Program-made: the position numbers and the translations under genes
Part shown: positions 34,252 through 45,929 of the stretch, piece after piece
How positions within the stretch are numbered: position 1 is the first letter of the stretch
How the letters are laid out: every line of letters starts with the position of its first letter
Origin: Bathynomus jamesi
Lineage: Eukaryota > Arthropoda > Malacostraca > Isopoda > Cirolanidae
Length of the DNA stretch: 64,000 nucleotides
Direction of reading: 5' to 3'
NCBI GenBank assembly: GCA_023014485.1
Contig: JAJOZX010000927.1
Location: 87,001 to 151,000 of the forward strand
Notes under the pieces: model-generated
What the model saw: only the letters and a program-made list of their open reading frames with translations
What the model was told of the DNA's origin: nothing
The model's database searches: none

Positions 34252-34506
34252 ATGCTGGGGAATTGTAATTTTATCTTCTAACTTTCATTTTTTCTTTTCT
34301 TATGGTAAAGACCATAGACAGTTACATCCTATGGATGTATATTTTCTCTTCTAATTAAATGCTACACCTTCTCCATGAGAAGGTGAGGATAGGCACTGTT
34401 AATCAGATTAACAGGCATTTACAGTTAAATAGTTAGCTAGTCTACACTCAGACATAAAAATTGGTGACAATGACACCAAAATTTTTATCTCCCGGGGCCC
34501 CCAGTA

Positions 34507-35221
34507 TATGGAAAACTGATGAGTGGGTAGTTGGGAGGTAACGAAAATGGTTCACTGAGTAGGTAGGTAGTTAATCTAACAATTATTAAATTCCTTTTAT
34601 GTCAATAACTGGGTGGATGAAACCAATTGGTTGCTCACCAGAGTTATTCTCCACACTAGTATTTATATACTGTGTGAGAAGAGCGTGCTCGGTAATAGAG
34701 ATACATTACCGCTCAACCAACCGAGGAAAAAACCAGACAACGCTGGTGGAAAAAGCCCCGCGAAGAGGAGAACAAAGGAGAACAAAAAAACGAACGGGGC
34801 GAGAGGACGGAACAGGGGAAGGGAGGAGAACAGACAACGTAAAAGATCCCCACCAGCAAGTACGCTCTCGACAATTACACAACCGGAGAACAGAGACTCC
34901 AATAACTAACAGTAAGTGACTAATTGAGTTTTTAACCCAGCAATTTAATCACATTAAATTAAGCTGGGTCAGACAAGTTAGGCCTACATTGTGGCCTAAG
35001 ACCCAGCATCAACTCATAGCTTAGCAAAGGTGAAGGTAGATTGCCCTAACCTAATTTGGTGAGGAATCCTACTGTGGACCTCAATTTATCTGCCCGCTCT
35101 GGACCATTTCCGGAATCTCTAGGCTGACCCCTCTAGGCTAGACTTGATCTACTCTATAGTTAGACTGGAGATATAAGGGGTGGGTTAATTGTGGACCAAT
35201 TCATACAGAGCATTTTTCGCA
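34507..35221 (+). repeat. BEL 3' LTR
   Basis: 715 bp, near-identical to 20430-21145. It is preceded by GGGGCCCCCAG, a possible polypurine-tract remnant. Its outer end TTTTTCGCA abuts GGAAC, the second target copy, within the hAT transposase gene. Confidence 0.9.
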
Positions 35222-36880
35222 GGAACATTGATTCGTGAGTTTTCCAAAACTGAAGAACATCACTTTCCTCATCAATTTTGTAGCTCATGTACTGCTCAAG
35301 TTCTTTACAAGAAACCGAACTTTGGGATTCCTCATTATGACATCGTATGTCTTCCCATTCATCAAATACTGAAGTCTTTACTCTTTTCGGAGATGAACAA
35401 GCTCTTTCAGGCTCATCAGTTACTTTCTCATTGTCCATAAGGTCAACATGAATTTGCTCACGAATACTTGTTAGCACTTCTGCACGCTCAATGTCAGTTA
35501 GCATTCTAAGCTGACGAAATTTAGGCCATAGAAATAGAGAAATTTTATGAATAGGCAACACTTTATATTTAGCATGAAGAAATTCTTTTGCACGTTCTTT
35601 CAAGGTTTTTATATTTATTGTGTCATTTTCAGAAACGTTCAAATGTTTAAGAAGTTTCAAGTGATAAAGCAATATTAGTGTATGTAGAGTTGGAGATTTT
35701 TCACTTTCTAGCGTATCACTGGCATCTTTAAATGGCTTCAGAAAACATACTAACTCTTCAAGACTGCCTTTTAAAATGTTCTCTAAGTGGTTCAAATTTC
35801 TTTCTTCCATCAAATCCTCGATGCTACTATATTGATCTAGAATCGACTCTAGCATAGCAAGCTTCGAATTCCATCTTGTTTCTACTTCTTGATGAACAGT
35901 ATGTCTCAATTTGCTTACTAATCCACTTTGTTTCAAGAAAATGACAAGAGCTTTCGACTGCAGTATAACCTTTTGAATTTCTGGGGCATATTTTTCCAAA
36001 TAATCTTCATTGAATGTATGACGAAGAATTGTATTTATAATGTGAGATAAGCAACTAAGTCTGTTATAATTCTGCAACGCTTTTACTATGTTTGCTCCTT
36101 GGTCTGTTACGAAAGTTAGTTTCTGCACTAAGTCATCTTCAAAGCCTAGCTTTGCAAATCTTCTTGTTATTTCCTTTTTTATGTTTCCACCAGTTTTACG
36201 TTCCTCATGAAAACTGGACGTAAACATAACTTTATTTACCAGTGTCCAATCATCATCAATATAATGAACAGTCATTGAAATATACGAAATCTTTTTATAA
36301 TCATCTGTCCACAAGTCTGTTGTAGCTGCACAGCATGAATTACTTATAATTTCTTTGATCTTTGGATAAATCTTTTGACATACAGTTACTGCAGTTTCAG
36401 CTACATGCCTAGAAATAGTGGTTGGATGGGAAATAACCTCATTTACGTCAATATTACCATAAGACGCACCAACTGCAATAAGTTTTTGTGCAAGATTTAG
36501 GAAGCCTTCACCTTTTAAAGTTTCAAATGGTCTTATGTCTTTAGCACAAAAGTTGACACATGCATCTAGCATTTCTTGTTTGGTCTTCATTGTCACTTGT
36601 ACTTTCTTTTGGAAAAATGAAGCTAAGCTTTGTGATTGTGAAGTACTTGTGCCACATTTGTGACGAGAGAGATGGGAAGTGCCTCCTTTAGAACCACTAT
36701 ATGTCAGTTTTTTTTGCACTTTTTACATTGAACAAATCCTTGTTCCTTTTTACTGTTCTTATCAATAACTAAGTCAAAATTATCCCATACTTTGCTTTTT
36801 CTGTTTGAAACTGGCTGTAGAATTAATTCCCCCAAACGCAGTTTTGAATTAATCACTGCTTCACTGATAGGCTGTTGTAT
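35222..36880 (-). pseudogene. hAT transposase, N-terminal and catalytic part
   Basis: Read on the minus strand from about 36880. A BED-type zinc finger (WDNFDLVIDKN, CKKCKK, GTSHLSRHKC) is broken by a 1-nt shift in the 8-bp A tract at 36708-36715. The remaining frame, from 36719, is open into the BEL LTR. Catalytic blocks: CCAATTDLWTDD (first Asp), LTFVTDQGANIVKALQ (second Asp), CLSHIINTIL, and EVETRWNSKLAMLESI (hAT Arg-Trp block). The helical insertion domain follows. The C terminus is at 20258-20429. Two lesions are visible: the A-tract shift and the BEL insertion. Confidence 0.9.
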
Positions 36881-37985
36881 TTTGGGGACAATTTTAATTT
36901 AATAAAATGTATAACATACTAAACATAGGATAGAAACTAGAAAGCACATCTACTAATAAACAATTAAGGTAATTAAGACAAGTATTTGTCGTACAGTATG
37001 CACTAATTACGCAGAAATGGTCAGACCATCACGAACAAATTCTATTTGTACAAAAGGGTACAGCGACTACAGCCAGAGGCGAGAGAGGCTAGCATTATAG
37101 TAGCATAGCTGAAAAAATGCCAGTTAGTTCCAGCAAATACTTATGTTCAAAAAATTTCTTATCATCGTTCAAACAAAATCAAAAACTTTAGAAAAGAAAA
37201 TGTTTATATATTTTTAAATACGCATAATCAACATAGGTAAAGGTTTGGCATTCAATTATATACTGTGGCAATGTAATGTAGCTAACATGTGTTAAACATT
37301 ATGCAATCGTAAATAGCGCTGCCGCGCTGGTCGGCATCTTACTCGATCTCATTTGCAAAACCATAAGCGTAAGACGTATCGAAAAGCGAAAATCACCCAC
37401 CTATATCATTTCTTCCATTAGCCAAAAAAAATCATTATTATTACTATCTATTGTCCTTATTCTCATATTCATTGATATTATGGTAATTATTGAAATTAGG
37501 TCAGTATCGCTGTACGATAAGTTCTAGTTTTGCTATACACTGTGACTGTATACAGCAGGGAAACATAGGCTACTTAGCCTCGGTAAGGTCAGCTGGTCAG
37601 GTTGGCTTTGGTCACGTGGTGCCGGGCGTACGATACGAATACTCTAATTTCTAATGTTTAATTTCTAAGTTATTTCTCATTATTTTTGCACGTCGTTATA
37701 TATACGTTATTTATACGTTGCGGGTGAAAACATAACTTCCTTGGCAGAGGTAATAAAATTCATAATTAACAACCAAAACACAGGCATGGATGTTGTTTGT
37801 CGTTTGCATGTCCCACGCATGCATGGCGCATGCGCTCCTTGCCTCGCTGCCTCACCCGCTGCGGCGTTGCATGCTTTTTATAAGCATGATTCGGCCCGCC
37901 CGTGCCCGCCCGCTAACTTTTATAAACATGATTCGGCCCGCCCGTACCCGCCTGTGGGACGGGCCGGACACGGGCCCACGGGCTT
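36881..37985. other. hAT 5' non-coding region and subterminal repeats
   Basis: No gene is seen. The last 150 bp hold alternating CGGCCCGCCCGT-type motifs that mirror those at 19930-20080. The plus-strand frame 37741-38178 runs through these repeats and repeat A and has no domain. A possible splice acceptor lies on the minus strand at about 36872 (ATACAACAG), so a 5' exon of the transposase may lie here. Confidence 0.5.
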
Positions 37986-38008
37986 ACCCGTACCCGTGCA
38001 GGTCTCTA

Positions 38009-38125
38009 CTGTGAGGCCCCATAATTGGGGTAGGAACTTAAGGAAGGGGGCCTCTTATAACGGAGGCGAAGGCCTCCAAGGGGCCCTCCAGAGGCAGGAT
38101 TCAAAACACCCCAAATTCCTCTACC
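38009..38125 (+). repeat. Dispersed repeat A, right part
   Basis: Continuation of 19713-19913 after the hAT element. It matches 11420-11525 (GGAACTTAAGGAAGGGGGCC, GGAGGCGAAGGCCTCCA). Confidence 0.75.
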
Positions 38126-38139
38126 CAAATGCCATCATA

Positions 38140-38955
38140 CTACTATCCCAATATTTTACTTATCTTTCAAAGATTTAATCAAACCTCGATATTTAGCTAA
38201 CAAATCTTCTGACCTACTACTGAAATTATATAAATCGTTCCCTCCAACGTGTGAAATTAACAGCGATTATGTAATTTCTAACTTTAAATTCTTTACTTTC
38301 TGTTTAATGCTATTTTAGCGCCTGGCACGCAAATTCTCTTTCGTTTTGCTCTATTTCTTGAGCAAAATTCTTTATCCATATGTCGAACAATGGATGAACC
38401 TAATAACACTGTTTCATTTTCATTTTCTATCGATTCTAGTAAACTAAATGGATTTTGACAATTTAGCTGAAAACTTAACGATGCCTTTAGCTTAACACCG
38501 TTTCTAGTCAATGTAAAATTATCACCACTTGAACTACTTCTATTCGACTGAATGTCAGGGACAATCCTATCAACCTTCGCATCAATTTTCTGTACAGTAT
38601 TTTCAACTTGTTTGAGCTGACCGTTAAATTTTTGGCCGGAATTTGAAGAATTATTAAGTTCAACTCTCTTTAAATTATTTCATCCTCAACATTTGAAATT
38701 TTTTTATGAAGTACGCAAAGACTCTTTTTGCCTACCAACTTTAATTTTTTTAATTAAGCTATCTTGAAACTTTAAATTGAATTCTTTCATAAAATTCTTT
38801 GAAATTTTATTCTTTAGCTCTTGAAATTTTTCATCAGTATATGACTTTAAGTTACAAAATTTGGAAACACTATCCTCGACTTTTGAAACATCGACACAAA
38901 TGTCTCCAGTACACTGAAACAAGCAGTCCGCGCACGTGCATTTTGTAAATGACAT
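38140..38955 (-). pseudogene. CR1-like LINE ORF1 with SGNH esterase remnant
   Basis: The minus-strand start at 38955 reads MSFTKCTCADCLFQC (Cys-rich zinc segment), then a coiled-coil-like Lys/Glu segment ending near 38704. After a frame change come VLLGSSIVRHMDKEFCSRN (esterase block I, here Gly-Ser-Ser in place of Gly-Asp-Ser) and CVPGAKI at 38330-38420. Then HVGGNDLYNF (block III) lies at about 38240, and DLLAKYRGLIKSL lies downstream. This gag-like protein with an esterase is known from CR1-clade LINEs. Frameshifts make it inactive. The 5' end lies near 39105, at the tail of the I-type LINE. Confidence 0.7.
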
Positions 38956-39453
38956 TTTTACTATCTTAAGAAATAATTATTTATCCCACACTCTTTCACA
39001 ATTCAATATTAAACACCAAAAGCTGGTGAAATGCACAATCTCAGTAAACAATCCATAAATTTTTTCAAAAGAAGCTATAGCACACGTTTCAACAGTGAGG
39101 TGACTGGCAGATTGATTGATTGGTTGATTGATTGATTGAGTTTAATGGTGCGCCAACCCAATGGGTTATTAACACCATAATGGAGACAGTGCGTGCTGCG
39201 AAGTTAAGGGTTAATCACAAGTGTTCAGGGCACAATAGATGGGAAAAGGAGCAAGAACCAAAAGGAAAAGAGGACAGGAAAGTAAGAGACCCATCACCTC
39301 TTCAGCCACAGGGCCAACTCTGTGGCGCCTGAAAAGAGGGCCTCTAGCTACATATACGGGGAAAGTGAGAGAAAAGGAAAAAAATTAAATGAATGCATAC
39401 ATTTGGGGCTCCATCAAAAAGTTGAGTACAGGATCAGGAGGAAAGTATGGGCT

Positions 39454-42400
39454 AGGGTGCATCAAAATGCAAGGCAAAATTTTAATATCAACAGATCAAA
39501 CTGTCTGGGGTTGCATTTCGTTCGAATGCACATAGAAATTACTTGTGCAAAGTTTTGGGAAAATTCATTGAGATTTAGAGGTGCAACAAGGTAGGTGAAA
39601 TTTTAAAAATTTGCATTTTTGGGTGTTTTCAGAATTCCTTGACAACTCGACAAGGATGACATACATTTTTGAGAAAAAAAACCAAGAATTTCAAGAAACT
39701 ATTTAAGAACAACATTTTTGAGAACATCATTGAAATTGTTTTTGAAAATTGTTTTTGAGAACAACATTTTTTAGAATAAAAACAGGAAATTGTATTTAAG
39801 AACATTTTTTAGAACAGCATTGAAATTGTTTTTAGAAATTGTTTTGAGAACAACATTAAATTGTTTTTAGAAATTGTTTTTGAGAACAACATTTTATTAT
39901 TATTCTCGAGCCTCATAGAGTCCTAGTCCTGCTCTGTGTCCAGCTTGCGCTTGCAGCAGCGAAGATTCGGTTGCTGAGAGCGGTCATGCTCAACTGCCTG
40001 CAGCACATTCTACAGGTGCTGCTCGCTCCTGGCTGTTGCCACGAAGTCTGACGTAAGTTTCACACCGCGCTCGGCGCAGTCATTGACGACGTTGATGGCA
40101 CGTACGTTCGCCGCACCCGCCTGGAATGCTGCACTGGTAGCCCAATCCTCTACATCGAGCGAGAGAAACGCTGGATCGACGTGCAGCTGGTGCATGCCGA
40201 ACCAGCAGTCTGTGTTGGCGAGGTCAGCCAATCTGGTGGTCGGCGAGAGAGCTGGAAACTTCGGCTTGCCGAAGCCAGTGCCAAAGCGCAGCTGTGGGGC
40301 TCTCATGGGGAGATCAGCCGGCTTGTGCTCCAAGATGGCATCCGCAAGTGCGCGCCGCTCGCCAACTGGCACCTTGTTACTAAATAGTGCCAGGGGCAGC
40401 ATCTCGCCCGTCAGGTACCAGAGGTGCCGCTCCAGCGCCTTGATCGCTGACGCTGCGATGCCCGCGTCAACGGACGTGTACGCGTACAGGTGGTGGTAGA
40501 GTGTGAGGTCATTCCAGACGGCATCTATAGCTGTGTCGCAGGTCAGCCACCACGTCGCGTAGATGTGCGTGATGAAGTCGGCAAACGCCCGAATCTTCAG
40601 CGCCTGCTGCCGCGTGGTGATGGTGCCCTGGGGAAGAAACGCGATGTGCTGCTCCATCAAGGCCAGCTTGAGAGCGTAGAGCAGCTTGGCCATCCATCGC
40701 GCTTTGTGCAGCGCTCCCGGCCGTTGGAAGGTCACTGGAGTCTGCGCTGCACCGGGTGCACCCCCCAGATACGCAAGACACAGCTGCATGAACTCGCGGT
40801 AGTCGCCTCGCTTGTAGTCGCGCACTCCCGCAGCGCACGCGGTGAGTTCAGCACGCAACTTGCCCAGGAACGGTGGTTCGGCGTCGCCAGGAATGTAGTG
40901 GGACAGTGGGCCGCTGTCGTCGTGCGGCACCAGGTTCCAGTTATCCCGCAGACGCGCGAACAAGTCAACCTCTGGCGAGCGCGACGTCTCCACTTTGAGG
41001 TCGGTGAAAATGTGGCTGAGTAGTACCTCGCCGATGTGGTGCCGGCACCCGGACCAGAACAGTGGTCGACCCAGTGAGAGCTGGATGGCAATGCAGGCTG
41101 CCGTGAGATGGCGTGTTTGACGCGGTGGTGTCAAATGCCATGTTGACAACCTGGTCGGCGCAGCGCCACTCCTGCAGCAGCTTGCACGACAGCCGGGCGA
41201 TGATCGTTCCGCACGCCTCGTCAGTCCCCTTCGTGTATGCTGGCACACCGAGCAGCTTGAGCTGCGCCGTATCTCCGACCACCACCGTCAGACGCTCCTC
41301 CAACTGGCGCACATTGCTGAGCGTCGACGTCAACTTGCTGTCCCAGTGCAGGGTGCACATGGGAGGCGGTGTCCACTGCTCGTGGCGTTCCTCGCTGATA
41401 GCCTCCAGTACTTGGCGGCGCGATCGGTCCGCCGTCGCGTAGGATGTGGAGACCTTTGACCAATTGCCACCTGACTCCGCGATCAGGCCGCGCGTGAAGG
41501 CAGCCTGCTGCATCGGCGTGATCTTCAACCGCGTAGCCAGTGACACGAGACTCGGCAGCCTGAGGATGTCGGGTGGAATGAAGGCTGTAGTGCCAGTCTT
41601 CTTGCGCTCGCGGGTGCGTGGTGTGTTCTCAACCGGTGCGTCGCTATCCTCATCGCTTTCGCTCTCCAACACGGCCGTGCTGGATGTCGCGGTCATCTCC
41701 TGCTGCTCCTTGGTAGCACGTGCCTGCCGGGTTGTTGCCGCAGCTTCATGCTCCTGTCGCCGCTTCACCTTGGCTTGCAGCTTGGCATCGAACGCGCCAA
41801 ATGTGGCCAGTCTGTCGCCCTTCATGCTAGCCAGGAAAGCGACGTCCTCTGGATCGCGGATCAGCTCCTCGGCGTTTGTAGACCACAGCGGAAATGTGGC
41901 ATCCAGCCTGCGCTCCATAGCATCCGTCTGTTGATCTGTAGCCTCACTGGAGCGCCTGGCCTGCGGAATGCGCCGCAGCTTGTTGTTGTCGTCGACAAGC
42001 GCCACCATCTTGTCGCATGCGCGCCGATCGCTCACCATTGGGATGTTGGCCTTGGCGTAAAATGGCCGCACCTGCTCCAGGACGACCTTGGCCGCCTCGA
42101 ACCGCGACAAGGCTCCGATCGAACCGGGTCGCTTGGCATGCAGTTGCGCGTCGCAGTTGTACAGTATGCACCGCAAGATCTGGCGACCACTTGGCAGCTT
42201 GGCGCCAGTAATGATGCCATCGTCGTTTGTGATGCTGGCGCCCAGACCGAAGACCAGCCTGCGGCTGCTCGTGCGGGAGCCCGAGGGCGACGTCTTGTGG
42301 GAGCTGGATCCTGCGGCGGGCGATAGCGTTGAGGAAATAGAGCGCTCGGCTCCAACTTGTGCAGACGACATAGCGCTAATTTCGTCGTCTCCTATAGATC

Positions 42401-42660
42401 TGCAAATCAACAAGAGTTAAGAGTTAGGACTACAGCAAAATCGAAAGATATGAACTCCAGCCAACAAAAAACATGATATTACCAATCAACACTAAGAGTC
42501 TAAGACCCCAGTTGACATGCTGAAAAGCTGATGTGCCGTTGCACCTCTAGATCACCACGGATTGCAACCATATTTTGCATGTGTTGTAACAACATGAAAT
42601 TGAACACGTTTAGCACCCAGACAGATCAATATGCTGGAAATGTGTATTTTGATGCACCCT
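39454..42660 (-). mobile_element. Complete DNA transposon E2 of the unassigned family
   Basis: Inverted termini: AGGGTGCATCAAAATGC at 39454-39470, matched by the complement at 42644-42660 with one mismatch. Two further inverted blocks lie inside (CTGTCTGGG; TAGAGGTGCAAC), about 35 and 120 bp in. The perfect direct repeat AGTATGGGCT lies at 39444-39453 and 42661-42670. It is inserted in the 3' region of the I-type LINE. The coding region is strikingly GC-rich compared with all neighbours, whereas the two ends are AT-rich. Confidence 0.8.
40010..42371 (-). pseudogene. E2 transposase-like protein, one frameshift
   Basis: Start chosen at ATG 42369-42371, just after a splice-acceptor-like TTGATTTGCAG. 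The frame runs to about 41110, where a 1-nt shift within the second-Asp motif moves the reading to a frame that ends at 40010. Blocks in order: LPSGRQILRCILYNC; DPEDVAFLASMKGDR; a Lys/Glu/Ala-rich linker; an acidic patch (ESESDEDSD); FIPPDILRLP; LHWDSKLT (candidate first Asp); NMAFDTTASNT (candidate second Asp); CRHHIGEVLLSHIF; GALHKARWMAKLLYALKLAL; WYLTGEMLPLALFS; VNDCAERGVKLTSDFV at the C terminus. These match E3 closely and E1 more distantly. The Cys cluster of E1 is lacking. High GC suggests a different origin or past codon selection. Confidence 0.7.
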
Positions 42661-42670
42661 AGTATGGGCT

Positions 42671-43370
42671 GAGAATGGAACTTAGTTGAAAGGTTAGAGT
42701 GAGATCTCGGCACACAGTCCGAAGACGCAAACAGGCAGCATTATATGCCAGACACTCAAGGAATACATGGGAGAGAGTAAGTGAGGCATGACAAGAGTGA
42801 CTAAAAGTAGGAGGACTATTGGTGAAGAAGAGCTGGTGCGTAAGGCGACAAGTACTAAGTACTAGGATCACCTGTATTGAAGGACTAATGTAGGATAAGG
42901 GGCAGGAAATGAATGCCAAACCTCCTACCACCAACTCTGGACATAAGACTGGAGGAGGGCCTGCGCCTCATGAGAAAATAGTTTGAGCCGTACCCGAGAT
43001 CCAAAGATTGTTTCATTCCTGGCTGCAACGTCAGCAGCCTCATTTCCTGGGATACCCACATGGCTCGGTATACAGAGGAAGATTATGAAAATATGGTTGG
43101 GGAGCAAATGTAGCAACTGTAAAATTCTTGGATGAGGAAATTTGGGGAAGAGTTTTTTTCCAGGGCTTGCAAAGCGGAGAGGGAATCAGAGCAGATGACA
43201 AAGTTATGATGATGCAGCATGTTATGAGAAATGTACTGAACTGCTTGAAAAATGGCATAGAGTTCTGCCGTAGAAATACCACAGGTAGAGGGCAGCTGCC
43301 AAGATGTGGTGACAGTGTCAGTGACAAAGGCAGATGCTGTTTGTCCATCTAGAAGTTTAGAACAATCTGT
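42671..43370 (-). pseudogene. I-type LINE RNase H and C-terminal zinc block
   Basis: The frame 43348-43040 carries RNase H remnants. IFLCIPSHVGIPGNEAADVA at about 43085-43025 is the conserved C-terminal RNase H motif (His-Val-Gly-Ile-x-Gly-Asn-Glu-x-Ala-Asp). SCHASLTLSHVFLECLAY at about 42800-42740 is the terminal CCHC-like block. RNase H presence places the element in the I group of LINEs. Confidence 0.8.
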
Positions 43371-43795
43371 GCAGATGAATTGGGAGGCTGGTAAGGACTA
43401 TGAGGGCAAAGAAATACTTTGTATAACAACAGAGGCTACCTAAGACTGAATACTGAAGGTCATAATTGAAAGGGACTGGAAATATCAAACAGAGGGGGGA
43501 CAGCCCGCTGGAGTACAAGCCATGAGCAGAAATGTTAAAAGCAGAGAAAATCCCTTGAGCAGCAGCAATGAAGGGCAAAAGATCGGGACGTTGCAGATAA
43601 AAGTGGAACAAGTAAAAGTCCAGGTACAACCGACGAACAGGGTGGTGAACTATACTGAAGGCGCGGAGAAAATAACGAAGACCCAACAATAGACGGCGAA
43701 ATTGTAAAGGCATGATAAGAGCCTCTACCTCCAGGAGATTCACCCGAGTGCAGCGCACAGCAAGTCGAATGCCTCGATACTGGAGTATATCTAGT

Positions 43796-44469
43796 TTAAG
43801 GAGATGACAAGAAGCAGCAGGAAAATATAAAAACTTCCATAGTCAATTCTGGAGTGAACCAGAACCTTGTACAGCCGGGGAAGGGTATCCTGCACGATTC
43901 CCATGTCGTGTTGGAGAGATATCCCAGGATAGAAAGAGGCTTGGTACACCGATTTTTGATGGAGTCAATGTGGGACTTCCAGGTCAGACTTTGATCAAAG
44001 ACCATCCCTAAAAGTCTATATTCAGTTACTCGAGCAATGGGAAAGGAGTCTAAGTGTAGTGGAGGATGGTCAAGAATGGGACGTTTGGTGAAGACCATAT
44101 ACTTCCTTTTTGCAACAGAGAAGTTCAATCCCCAGTCATGAGACCAGTCAATTAAAGCGTCTAACATGTCCTAAGCATATTTTAAGGCCTCATGGAGATC
44201 ACCTGAAGGTACCGAAAAGGTACAATCATCAGCATACATGGAGTATGAGACAGAAGGAGGTGCAGCGGAGAAGCTGTCGTTGATCATAATCAGAAAGAGT
44301 GTGGGACTTAGTACACTGTCTTGAGGGACCCCTACCTTAATCTCAAAAGTCTCTGATAAAGTTATCAGAGTATACTGATATAAGTCTGTGCTGCAAGAAG
44401 TTTGCAAAGTTAGCTAAATGGCCACGCAGTATCAGATTGTGTAATTTAAGTAGAAGACCATGATGCCAG
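43796..44469 (-). pseudogene. I-type LINE reverse transcriptase, catalytic and thumb part
   Basis: The frame 44407-44171 contains KVGVPQDSVLSPTLFLIMIN and SYSMYADDCTFSV (YADD catalytic pair). The next frame, 44167-43796, contains WSHDWGLNFSVAKRKYMVFT and YRLLGMVFDQSLTWKSHI, the thumb region. The upstream palm lies beyond an inserted CR1 fragment. Confidence 0.85.
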
Positions 44470-44985
44470 ATTGAGTCAAATGTTATAATGTTATAATGTT
44501 ATAATGTTTCAGACCAACAAAGACCCTAGGATCCACTCATGGCTGGTCTACCTAACTGTGTTCGTAATTGTGTCTTGTGCATGTCCTCCGTGGTGACGGA
44601 GGGGACCTACAATTTTACGTGGGTTCCGAACCACAAGCCTTAATTTTACTACCTTAAACTATACCCAATCTGTCAACATATGCATCTAATCGATTTTTAA
44701 ACATGTTTATAGACGTGCTACTAATTACTTCTATCGGCAAACTATTTCAGCTATTTACTATTCTATGCGTAAAAAAGTTTTTGGCAACTGCTGTCTCGAA
44801 CCTTTTACTTGTCAACTTACACCCGTTATCTCTAGTCCTATTATATTGAGATATTTCGAAAGCGCTATCTCTATCTACGTTATCAAACCCATTCATAATT
44901 TTGAAAACCTGGATTAGATCACCCCTTAGCCTTCTAGTCTCGAGTGTAGTCAATTTTAACTTCTTAACCTCTTAACGACTGAATT
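44470..44985 (-). mobile_element. CR1-like LINE 3' fragment inserted in the I-type LINE
   Basis: Minus-strand frame 44953-44747 contains LETRRLRGDLIQVFKIMNGF and KRFETAVAKNFFTHRIVNS. After a nonsense codon in place of the usual Trp it continues with NSLPIEVISS, the conserved C terminus of CR1-related reverse transcriptases. The 3' end is three copies of an 8-bp unit (TTATAATG on the plus strand) at about 44481-44504, as expected for CR1 tails. Confidence 0.75.
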
Positions 44986-45860
44986 TTTTTTTTGGAGATA
45001 TCAAGAAACACAGCCACAAGGTATTCACCCCATAAGGCTGTCTCCCGTACACCACACTCCAGACGTGTAAGTGCATCATAGGGGAAAAGCCCCTGCGGAA
45101 ACCCTCCAGGTAAAGAAGAAGCCTCCTGTTGACCATCCTCTCAAAGACTTTGCACAGGCAGCTAGTGAGAACAATAGGGCGGTATGACTGAACATCAGTT
45201 GGAAGTTTTCCAGGCTTGAGAAAGGGGAGAATCAGAGCTGACTTCCACTGAGTAGGGAAGGAGTCAGTAAGCCAAAGTGAAATATAGAAGTGTAAAAGCT
45301 GAAGCTTACCAGAAGAACTCGTTGCAAAAAGGAATAATGGATACCATCCTGTCTACGGGAGGAGGAGTCAGAACGATGTAGAAAGTCTAACAATTCAGAG
45401 TGAAAAGAGAGTTATAAACTTCCCCATTGTCAGAATGAAAAGATATGTGTGAGCGCTCAGCTTCGGTCATTCTATAAACAAAGGGTTCAGTATAGTTTCG
45501 AATGCTGTTGACAGTAGCAAAGTGCAAGATAAGTATGTTGCAGACCACTGCCGGGTCAGAGTATGGAATGCTATCTTTAACTAAGACCTTACTTGGCAGC
45601 ATAGAGGAGGAGCCTTGAAAGGCCCGGATCTTTCTCCAGACTGCAGATGAGGGTGCTCCAAAAGAGACGTTAACATAGTTCTTATTAGTTCCTCCAAGAG
45701 GTTCTCTTTGCTAATTTTACAGTGTGCCGAGCAAGTGCTCGAGCATGTTTGTAGTTGATAAATAGACGCGGAATTGGGTTCTTTCGAAAGTAACGGAGGG
45801 GCCCTCTTACTTGACAAAACGGCAGCTTCACATTCAGCAGTCTACCATGCTTCAATGAAA
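44986..45860 (-). pseudogene. I-type LINE reverse transcriptase, N-terminal part
   Basis: The minus-strand translation at about 45280-45080 reads LPFLKPGKLPTDVQSYRPIV and LTSCLCKVFERMVNRRLL, the conserved reverse transcriptase opening. Frames between 45817 and 45387 carry the linker between endonuclease and polymerase, with shifts. Confidence 0.75.
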
Positions 45861-45929
45861 CAGAGGCAAAGGCGGCTGTGAGTGGAGGTAGAAATGGCTG
45901 AACAATCCAGATCGGTATGAGAGGGAGGA

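Larger units (their letters stand above)
20430..35221 (+). mobile_element. BEL/Pao LTR retrotransposon
   Basis: Near-identical LTRs at 20430-21145 and 34507-35221, with 5-bp target duplication GGAAC at 20425-20429 and 35222-35226. Order of domains is gag, zinc knuckles, protease, reverse transcriptase, RNase H, integrase, all on the plus strand. It is inserted in the C-terminal part of the hAT transposase gene. It is itself interrupted by the Gypsy element at 23349-30584, between protease and reverse transcriptase. Several frameshifts make this copy defective as it stands. Confidence 0.9.
19914..38008 (-). mobile_element. hAT transposon, split by nested BEL and Gypsy elements
   Basis: Termini are TAGAGACCTGCACGGG at 19914 and its inverted copy ending at 38008. 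The 8-bp target duplication CTGTGAGG lies at 19906-19913 and 38009-38016; 8 bp is the hAT signature. Subterminal GC-rich repeats (GGCCCG, CCCGTACCCG) crowd both ends. The transposase lies on the minus strand in two parts (35222-36880 and 20258-20429) separated by the BEL element. Without the insert the element would be about 3.3 kb. An empty copy of the target is present at about 11370-11525. Confidence 0.9.

Noticed and set aside
40083..42420. Long plus-strand frames opposite the E2 gene (for example 40490-41023, 41748-42326)
   Set aside because: High GC reduces stop codons in all frames; only the minus-strand frame aligns with E3 and E1.
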